From contig JBIICN010000003.1 in the NCBI GenBank assembly GCA_044238845.1, positions 1 to 64,000 of the forward strand: a stretch of DNA of 64,000 nt, in the 5' to 3' direction. This document shows positions 1-5,786 of the stretch, in pieces. How positions within the stretch are numbered: position 1 is the first letter of the stretch; each line of letters opens with the position of its first letter. The DNA comes from UBA4416 sp044238845. Lineage in GTDB: Bacteria > Bacteroidota > Bacteroidia > B-17B0 > Aurantibacillaceae. The notes below the pieces were generated by a model. The model worked only from the letters and a program-made list of their open reading frames with translations, had not been told where the DNA came from and ran no database searches. The translations under genes and the position numbers were made by a program.

Positions 1-76
1 GATGAGATCCTATAAAACCAGCTCCTCCAGTTACTAAAAAACGTTTATTATTTATGGCATTTATTGATGGTATCAT
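1..76 (-). CDS. NAD-dependent epimerase/dehydratase, N-terminal fragment
   Basis: Only the first 25 residues lie inside the window; the gene runs off its left edge. Read from the ATG at 76 the protein begins with about ten polar residues followed by KRFLVTGGAGFIGSH. This is the first beta strand and GxxGxxG dinucleotide-binding loop of the extended short-chain dehydrogenase family, which includes UDP-glucose/GlcNAc epimerases, UDP-glucuronate epimerase and dTDP-glucose dehydratase. It lies 21 nt downstream of the antiterminator gene and is probably part of the same exopolysaccharide operon, supplying an activated sugar. Which epimerase or dehydratase it is cannot be told from the fragment. 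Confidence 0.8.
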   Translation of the reverse strand, partial: MIPSINAINNKRFLVTGGAGFIGSH

Positions 77-97
77 TGACTATAATTTTATAAAGCA

Positions 98-592
98 TTA
101 AGTAAGAACTTTTATAATTTGTTTAGGTAATCTAACTTTAACCGTTTGATTCATACTATCTAAAGTTATTTGCACATAATCAGTGTTGTGAATTTGAACA
201 ATGGTTCCCTTCAAACCTTTCAATTGTCCTTGAGTTATTTCAACATCATCTAACACTTTAAATTCTCCGGATTCGTTTGTAACATCATAGCCACTCTCTT
301 CTATTGATTTTAAAATCTCAATCTCATCATCTTGTATTTTAGCCTCGGTCCCGTCAAATTTAATAAAAGAAAAAACACCTGGGCATTTTATTACCATTTC
401 CTTCTCATCTTTTTCTACATTCACAAAAACATAGCCATTTATCATTGGAAATTCAACCATTTTTTTTCGATCGCTCCACTGCTGCATTTTTTTCACAAAA
501 GGTGTATAGGCTGTAATTCCTAAATCCGTAAGCTTTTGAACTACTTTTTTTTCATGTCTCACATTTACATAAATGGCGTACCAACTTCTCAT
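98..592 (-). CDS. UpxY/NusG-like transcription antiterminator of a polysaccharide operon
   Basis: A 164-residue protein with an N-terminal NGN domain (starting RSWYAIYVNVRHEKKV, with GYVFVNV near residue 55) and a C-terminal KOW segment (DVEITQGQLKGLKGTIV, about 115-132). That is the NusG/RfaH architecture, and the size matches the UpxY antiterminators that Bacteroidota use to carry RNA polymerase through long capsule and exopolysaccharide operons. It sits 15 nt downstream of the Wzc-like kinase gene, so it is probably second in the operon. UpxY genes are more often first, so an upstream promoter-proximal role is less obvious here. Housekeeping NusG is an alternative but is normally longer and placed near ribosomal protein genes. 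Confidence 0.85.
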   Translation of the reverse strand: MRSWYAIYVNVRHEKKVVQKLTDLGITAYTPFVKKMQQWSDRKKMVEFPMINGYVFVNVEKDEKEMVIKCPGVFSFIKFDGTEAKIQDDEIEILKSIEESGYDVTNESGEFKVLDDVEITQGQLKGLKGTIVQIHNTDYVQITLDSMNQTVKVRLPKQIIKVLT

Positions 593-607
593 TATAAAAA
601 AGACTAA

Positions 608-2977
608 CTAGGATTTTTTCGAATAACCGTAACCATAACCATAGCCATAGCCATAGCCATAACCATAGCCATAACCGTATCTAGAATAGTAGTATCTGCT
701 ACGTTTTCGTTTTACCCCATTTAAAACTAAATACATGTTTTTGATATCATTATCTTGAACTAATTTATGGAACAAACTTAAAACCTGTTTATTAGCGAAC
801 TTAGTATTTAAAACCATAATATTAATATCTGAATATTGCATTAAGAAAGCAGCATCTGCCAACATACCAATTGGTGGGGTATCTATCAACACAAAATCAA
901 AATTAGATTTACAGTATTCAATTAATTCTTTTAATCTTTCTGATAACACTAAATCAGAAGGATTTGGCGGAATTGGCCCTGAGAGAATTGTATACAAATT
1001 TTTAACAACTGTTGGTTTAACAATCTCATCTAAAGTGTTTGCACCCACCATAAACGTACTGATACCAATATCCGCATTCATCTCTAAAGCTTTTTGAATA
1101 CGTGGCTTGTGTAAATCGAGTTCCAACATCACTACTTTTTTACCACTCTTAGCTAATATTGCGGCTAAATTAATTGTACTAAAAGTTTTTCCTTCTCCTG
1201 GTGCATTGGATGTTAATAGAATTGTTTTTTTCTCGGAATTTAAAATAACGTATTGTAAATTCGTTCTTAAAGCTCTAAACGCTTCCGCTATAAATGAAGA
1301 GGGGCTTTCTTCTACAATAAATCCTAAATTAGATACGCCTTTTTGAAATGGTAAATCACCAATAATTGGTAAAAATGTCTTTTCTTTTAATTCTTCTACA
1401 GACTGTATGGTTGTAAAAAACAAAACTCGTAACGCAATAATTAAAGCCGAAATAATGCCTCCAACCATCAAAAAAATGGATTGAATTTTTGCTTTGTCAG
1501 GCTTAACAACTCCCAGATTTCGGGGACTGTCAATTACCTTCATTTCGGGAACTATAGAAGCCTTTCCAATTTTGATATTCGCTTTTCGTTGTAATAAGAA
1601 ATTATATAAAGCTTCGTTAACAGAAACTTTGCGTTGGATATTTAAAATGTCTCTTTGTTGAGGAGGAATATCTTTAACGTGTGAAATGTACTTTTGAATT
1701 TCTCCTTGAATATTTTCCATGATTTTATATGTTGCATTTCTTGTGTTATTGAGATACACTAACATATTTTGTTTTAATTTTTTAATCCCTTCTCTGATTT
1801 CAAGAACGTTAGGATTAATTTCTTTAGAAAAACCCAACTGTTCGTTCAAGCTCAATTGCATACTATACAATTCCGATACAGAAGATGTCATAAATCTATC
1901 GTCATCCACTAGAAAAACATTAGGTGGTAAAAAATTAGGGTCTTTATCTTCGATGATATATTTTTCTAAATCATTGATTGCATCTAATTTTAAATTCAAC
2001 TCGGTTTTTTCTCCCTCATATTTTGCTATTTTCTTGAATACATCGTCTCGTTCCCACTCTAGATCAAGAATATGGTTATTTCTCTTATAATTTTGCATTG
2101 TATCTTCTACATCATTCAATGCGACGCTTACTTCTACTAACTGCTTATCAATATAATTAATTGTTCTCTCATTCAATTCAAAACGTGCATTTAAAGATTT
2201 ATTTAAATATGCTTTAGATAGAGTGTCCAATAGCAAAACAGCTCTTTCAGGTAAAATATCTTCAAATTTTAAGACTAGTACGTTAGTATAATCTGGGTTT
2301 TCAACTTCTAAAGCTCTTTGAAATTTATGGACCAACCTATCAATATCATGTATCACAAATTGGTAATCTAATTTTGCCAATTCAAATGCCAAGTTACGGT
2401 TGAATTTTTTCTCTCGATCTACTAATATGTTAAATTCGACATCAATTAAATTTTGTCCAAATTTTCCGATTTTTTTATATTCAGTCCCCCTATGGTTATA
2501 TGAGATTTGATATTCATCATAACTAAGAACCTTGAAATTCATTATTATTTCATTTAAACTTGAATTGACCGAATTCACCTTTATCACAAAAGGCATACCC
2601 ACAAACTGCTCAGTTGTTCTGACCCTGCCAACTAAATAATAAGAAACTTCCACTCTATCTTTTAACTTCAAAACAGTTTCTTTCATTAAATCATAAGATT
2701 TAACAATTCTAATTTCGTTGGAGTTATCAACAAAAGTTTTATTCCCACCATAAAAACCTTGATCAGAAACTAAATTGTCTTTGTAGTAAGTGTCATTTGT
2801 TTTTAATAATTCAACAGAAGCCTGATATACATTAGTTAGTTTGTAGATATAGAAATATCCTATAAAATAAGAAATTGAAACAATAATCAAAGGAATATAC
2901 CAATTTTTGGTGATTATCCTCCAAACAGTTTTTATATCGTTACTTGTTACTAATGCTGTGTTTTTTTTTTGCTCCAC
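608..2977 (-). CDS. Wzc-like polysaccharide co-polymerase / BY-kinase
   Basis: A 789-residue inner-membrane protein fusing a Wzz-type chain-length domain to a cytoplasmic tyrosine autokinase. Visible parts are an N-terminal membrane helix at about 30-48, a long coiled-coil periplasmic region, a second helix near 505-525, then the kinase: Walker A SNAPGEGKTFST, Walker A' VVMLELDLHKPR and Walker B FDFVLIDTPP. The C-terminus is a tyrosine cluster (YYY followed by nine Tyr-Gly units). The family assembles and exports capsule or exopolysaccharide and is controlled by phosphorylation of that cluster. The start is GTG at 2977; no ATG gives a plausible N-terminus. Codons 3-6 contain a run of ten A. 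It heads the operon with the UpxY-like and epimerase genes. Confidence 0.93.
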   Translation of the reverse strand: MEQKKNTALVTSNDIKTVWRIITKNWYIPLIIVSISYFIGYFYIYKLTNVYQASVELLKTNDTYYKDNLVSDQGFYGGNKTFVDNSNEIRIVKSYDLMKETVLKLKDRVEVSYYLVGRVRTTEQFVGMPFVIKVNSVNSSLNEIIMNFKVLSYDEYQISYNHRGTEYKKIGKFGQNLIDVEFNILVDREKKFNRNLAFELAKLDYQFVIHDIDRLVHKFQRALEVENPDYTNVLVLKFEDILPERAVLLLDTLSKAYLNKSLNARFELNERTINYIDKQLVEVSVALNDVEDTMQNYKRNNHILDLEWERDDVFKKIAKYEGEKTELNLKLDAINDLEKYIIEDKDPNFLPPNVFLVDDDRFMTSSVSELYSMQLSLNEQLGFSKEINPNVLEIREGIKKLKQNMLVYLNNTRNATYKIMENIQGEIQKYISHVKDIPPQQRDILNIQRKVSVNEALYNFLLQRKANIKIGKASIVPEMKVIDSPRNLGVVKPDKAKIQSIFLMVGGIISALIIALRVLFFTTIQSVEELKEKTFLPIIGDLPFQKGVSNLGFIVEESPSSFIAEAFRALRTNLQYVILNSEKKTILLTSNAPGEGKTFSTINLAAILAKSGKKVVMLELDLHKPRIQKALEMNADIGISTFMVGANTLDEIVKPTVVKNLYTILSGPIPPNPSDLVLSERLKELIEYCKSNFDFVLIDTPPIGMLADAAFLMQYSDINIMVLNTKFANKQVLSLFHKLVQDNDIKNMYLVLNGVKRKRSRYYYSRYGYGYGYGYGYGYGYGYGYSKKS
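627..680 (-). repeat. Nine-unit hexanucleotide repeat coding (Tyr-Gly)9
   Basis: On the minus strand 54 bp are nine consecutive 6-bp units, mostly CTATGG or TTATGG with TACGG variants at the ends. Each unit encodes Tyr-Gly in the C-terminal phosphorylation cluster of the Wzc-like kinase. Because the unit is a multiple of three, gain or loss of copies changes the number of tyrosines without breaking the frame. Confidence 0.9.
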
Positions 2978-2994
2978 AATTACTTTTAAGACTG

Positions 2995-3027
2995 CAAATA
3001 TAATAATTTGGCATGATTTTTTGCAAA
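2995..3027 (-). promoter_or_regulatory. Promoter of the exopolysaccharide operon
   Basis: On the minus strand TATATTTG (2995-3002) is a perfect match to the Bacteroidota -7 consensus TAnnTTTG, and a TTTG lies 21 bp upstream (3024-3027), the expected -33 placement. Transcription should start about 10 nt before the GTG of the Wzc-like gene, giving a very short leader. The 103-bp spacer also carries the promoter for the divergent PID-CTERM/xrtF genes. Confidence 0.6.
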
Positions 3028-3080
3028 GAATTGCGGTTCCAATGATTTTTTATATATTTACATCCATTATCATCAAAACA

Positions 3081-3296
3081 ATGAATACTAGATTCTTATT
3101 AATTCTGCTTTTTGCAGTTGGCTTTACTTCACTGTGTGTTGCATTACCACCACCACCACCATCTGGTAATACTCCGGATTGCTGGCCACCTCCTTGCATT
3201 CCAATTGATGGCGGTATATCATTATTGATAGCAGCTGGTGCTATTTATGGTGGTCGTAAACTCTATAAAAATCAACAAGAAAAAAACGCTTTATAA
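3081..3296 (+). CDS. PID-CTERM small exported protein, probable exosortase substrate
   Basis: A 71-residue protein. Residues 1-21 are a signal peptide. The mature part is only about 18 residues, rich in proline with two cysteines (C34, C39). It ends in a sorting tail: PIDGG (41-45), a hydrophobic helix and a basic end (RKLYK). This is the tripartite exosortase recognition signal, with PID replacing the PEP of PEP-CTERM. The ATG at 3081 was chosen because the longer reading of the frame adds an unrelated hydrophobic stretch overlapping the divergent gene. It lies 37 nt upstream of xrtF, separated by a hairpin. Its role after processing is unknown; candidates are a matrix-associated peptide or surface lipid-anchored tag. 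Confidence 0.82.
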   Translation: MNTRFLLILLFAVGFTSLCVALPPPPPSGNTPDCWPPPCIPIDGGISLLIAAGAIYGGRKLYKNQQEKNAL

Positions 3297-3298
3297 TT

Positions 3299-3329
3299 CA
3301 ACCCTTCGCCAGCTGGTGGAGGGTTTTTT
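3299..3329 (+). terminator. Hairpin with T-run between substrate gene and xrtF
   Basis: AACCCT (3299-3304) pairs with AGGGTT (3320-3325), with further pairing inside (CGCCA with TGGTG), followed by six T. It has the form of an intrinsic terminator directly after the PID-CTERM stop. The xrtF ATG lies only 5 bases beyond the T-run, and the right arm contains GGAGG (3318-3322), which could be the xrtF ribosome-binding site. The hairpin could therefore work as a partial terminator and also hide the start of xrtF. Confidence 0.6.
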
Positions 3330-3333
3330 GTAT

Positions 3334-3870
3334 ATGTTTGATAAAATCAAAAACAATAAATTTCAATTCTTTATTTTAAAAGCAGGCCTTTTATACGGGT
3401 TGTGTTATTTTTTGTATGAATTTATTGTCAAACGAAACTCACGAGGAGATCAACTTTTTATCAGAGAAATCATCAATCTTTGCAAATGGATTTTTGATAT
3501 CATGGGTTATAAAACATTTGCCAGTAAAGAGGTTAATGATTTTCAGGTATTTGGTATTGATGGCTCTAGTGGAGTTTGGATAGGCGGGCCATGCAATGGC
3601 ATTACACTCATGTTTTTATTTGCCATTTTTGTGATTGCTTATCCAGGTAATTTTAAAAACAAACTATGGTATGTGCCATTAGGAATTATTATTGTTCATA
3701 CCATCAATATCATGAGAATAGTTGGATTGGCACTCATTGCTTACTATGATTATACTTATTTAGACTTTAATCACACCTACACCTTTACTTTTTTAGCTTA
3801 TAGTGCTGTTTTTGGACTTTGGATGATTTGGGTAAATAAACTTTCGGGAACTAAACTCAATGAAAAATAG
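3334..3870 (+). CDS. xrtF: Exosortase XrtF-type membrane transpeptidase
   Basis: A 178-residue polytopic membrane protein with the exosortase catalytic set in the usual order: Cys87 in GGPCNGITLM, Arg128 in NIMRIVGLAL and His147 in FNHTYTFTFL, each beside a membrane helix. Exosortases cut tripartite C-terminal sorting tails and are typically linked to exopolysaccharide loci. The length fits the XrtF family of Flavobacteriia. The ATG at 3334 gives the family-like N-terminus; the upstream extension would overlap the substrate gene. It is followed, with an 11-nt overlap, by its usual associated gene, and the probable substrate is immediately upstream. Confidence 0.9.
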   Translation: MFDKIKNNKFQFFILKAGLLYGLCYFLYEFIVKRNSRGDQLFIREIINLCKWIFDIMGYKTFASKEVNDFQVFGIDGSSGVWIGGPCNGITLMFLFAIFVIAYPGNFKNKLWYVPLGIIIVHTINIMRIVGLALIAYYDYTYLDFNHTYTFTFLAYSAVFGLWMIWVNKLSGTKLNEK

Positions 3871-4336
3871 CCTAAAATACATACTTTTTATTGGCTTTTT
3901 TGCCATTCTAGGCTTTAGCAGAGAGTTTTTATTTGTAAACACAAATAATCAACTTTTTAAACTTTATTATCATAACGAAGATATTAAAATACCACCAAGC
4001 CTTGATTTTATAACACATCTCGAATATTCTACTCTCTACTATTTAAAATACGTATTCACCATCATTTATTTTTTGGCCTATTTATTCACTAGCTATTTTG
4101 CTGTAAAACTGATTTGTAATGATAAAAAAAATGCCAAATGGATTATTTATATCTACACAATATTGTTAGTTTTGTCTGGTATTTCAATGGCCTATAATTA
4201 CATCATTAATAATCAATTAAATGGAGATGAGTACACCTTTAGCCGGTGGTTAATGGGTATTGCTCAATCGCCTTTAGTTGCTTTTTTTATCATTGCCTCT
4301 AGTAAGCTATACAATAAATTTCAAACTGAACAATAA
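3860..4336 (+). CDS. Exosortase F system-associated membrane protein
   Basis: A 158-residue protein with about four hydrophobic segments and an N-terminal pattern (FSREFLFVNTNNQ) followed by a conserved-looking RWLMGIAQSPLVAFFI near the C-terminus. Position and size fit the small membrane protein regularly found next to xrtF in Flavobacteriia. Its start overlaps the xrtF stop by 11 nt, so translation is probably coupled. The biochemical role is not known; being membrane-embedded and co-translated it may assist substrate recognition or exosortase stability. The assignment rests on context plus weak sequence recall. Confidence 0.75.
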   Translation: MKNSLKYILFIGFFAILGFSREFLFVNTNNQLFKLYYHNEDIKIPPSLDFITHLEYSTLYYLKYVFTIIYFLAYLFTSYFAVKLICNDKKNAKWIIYIYTILLVLSGISMAYNYIINNQLNGDEYTFSRWLMGIAQSPLVAFFIIASSKLYNKFQTEQ

Positions 4337-4348
4337 ACGACTATTACT

Positions 4349-5623
4349 ATGAAAAAAGACACCGCCATTTTTAAATTAATAAAAGAAGAAAAAGAACGCC
4401 AAACTCGTGGCATCGAATTAATTGCTAGTGAGAACTACGTGAGCGATCAAGTTATGAAAGCGATGGGAAGCGTTTTAACCAATAAATACGCTGAAGGTTT
4501 ACCTTCTAAGCGCTATTATGGTGGTTGTGAAATAGTAGATAAAGTTGAACAATTAGCCATTGATAGAGCAAAAGAATTATTTGGTGCTGCATGGGTAAAT
4601 GTTCAGCCTCACTCTGGCGCTCAAGCAAATGCTGCTGTGATGCTGGCTTGCTTAAAACCTGGCGATACGATTTTAGGTTTCGATTTATCTCATGGCGGAC
4701 ATTTAACGCATGGTTCCCCAGTAAATTTTTCTGGTAAATTATACCGCGCTACTTTTTATGGTGTTGAAGAAAAAACAGGCCGCGTAAATTATGATACAGT
4801 TGAAGCAACTGCTAAAAAGGAAAAACCAAAAATGATTATTTGCGGAGCCTCAGCTTATTCTCGTGATTGGGATTATGAGCGTTTACGTAAAATTGCTGAT
4901 AGCGTTGGTGCTTTATTGTTAGCTGATATTTCTCATCCATCTGGATTAATTGCCAAAGGCATTTTAAATGATCCATTACCTCACTGTCATATCGTTACTA
5001 CTACAACTCATAAAACATTACGTGGACCAAGAGGTGGTATGATAATGATGGGTAAAGATTTTGAAAATCCAATGGGAGAAAAAACACCTAAAGGAGAATT
5101 AAAAATGATGAGCGCATGTTTAGATATGGGCGTTTTTCCTGGAACTCAAGGTGGGCCATTAGAACATGTAATTGCAGCGAAAGCAGTAGCTTACGGCGAA
5201 TGTTTATCTGATGAATATATGCTATACTGTGTGCAAGTCATTAAAAATGCACAAACCATGGCAAATGCTTTAGTTGCTAAAGGCTACAAAATTATTTCAG
5301 GAGGAACAGACAACCATTGTATGTTAATTGATTTACGTAGTAAAAAATTAACTGGAAAAGAAGCAGAAAAAGCCTTAGGCGAGGCAGATATAACCGTTAA
5401 TAAAAACATGGTGCCTTTTGATGACAAATCACCGTTTGTTACTTCAGGTATTCGTATTGGTACACCTGCGATTACTAGTCGTGGATTAAAAGAAAAAGAC
5501 TGCTTAAAAGTTGTTGACTTTATTGATGCTGCCTTAAAAAATAAAGACAATCCAAAAGAGTTAGCGAAATTAAAATCAAAAATAAATACCATGATGAGTA
5601 AATATCCTTTGTTTAAGGATTAG
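4349..5623 (+). CDS. glyA: Serine hydroxymethyltransferase
   Basis: A 424-residue PLP enzyme converting serine and tetrahydrofolate to glycine and methylene-tetrahydrofolate in the cytoplasm. Recognisable blocks are ELIASENYVSD near residue 25, NKYAEGLPSKRYYGG, the substrate-loop PHSGAQANAAV, DISHPSGLIAKG, and the PLP lysine in TTTTHKTLRGPRGG. Length is normal for the family. It begins 12 nt after the exosortase-associated gene and may be read from the same transcript, although a one-carbon enzyme has no obvious tie to protein sorting. It ends at a convergent terminator shared with the M16 peptidase. Confidence 0.97.
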   Translation: MKKDTAIFKLIKEEKERQTRGIELIASENYVSDQVMKAMGSVLTNKYAEGLPSKRYYGGCEIVDKVEQLAIDRAKELFGAAWVNVQPHSGAQANAAVMLACLKPGDTILGFDLSHGGHLTHGSPVNFSGKLYRATFYGVEEKTGRVNYDTVEATAKKEKPKMIICGASAYSRDWDYERLRKIADSVGALLLADISHPSGLIAKGILNDPLPHCHIVTTTTHKTLRGPRGGMIMMGKDFENPMGEKTPKGELKMMSACLDMGVFPGTQGGPLEHVIAAKAVAYGECLSDEYMLYCVQVIKNAQTMANALVAKGYKIISGGTDNHCMLIDLRSKKLTGKEAEKALGEADITVNKNMVPFDDKSPFVTSGIRIGTPAITSRGLKEKDCLKVVDFIDAALKNKDNPKELAKLKSKINTMMSKYPLFKD

Positions 5624-5653
5624 TTTTAAATTATCAGAGGGGTTATTGGATCC

Positions 5654-5733
5654 TGTCACACTAAGCGAAGTCGAAGTGTAGACAATAAAATAATCAACAA
5701 TTACAATGGCTTCAACTCCGCTCAGCCTGACAC
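5654..5733. repeat. REP-like inverted repeat pair
   Basis: TGTCACACTAAGCGAAGTCG begins at 5654, and a diverged inverted copy ends at 5733 (on the minus strand TGTCAGGCTGAGCGGAGTTG). About 20 of 26 positions agree. Each arm can also form its own small hairpin (ACACT with AGTGT in the first). This sequence type recurs between genes of many Bacteroidota and resembles REP/BIME elements moved by RAYT-type transposases. Confidence 0.6.
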
Positions 5734-5738
5734 AAAAT

Positions 5739-5774
5739 AAAAAACCCCGATAAATTTTATCGGGGGTTTTTTAT
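5739..5774. terminator. Bidirectional terminator between glyA and the M16 peptidase gene
   Basis: AAAAACCCCGATAAA pairs with TTTTATCGGGGGTTTT, with A-runs and T-runs on both sides, so it can end transcription of the convergent genes in both directions. Confidence 0.85.
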
Positions 5775-5786
5775 TATTTAATGTTA

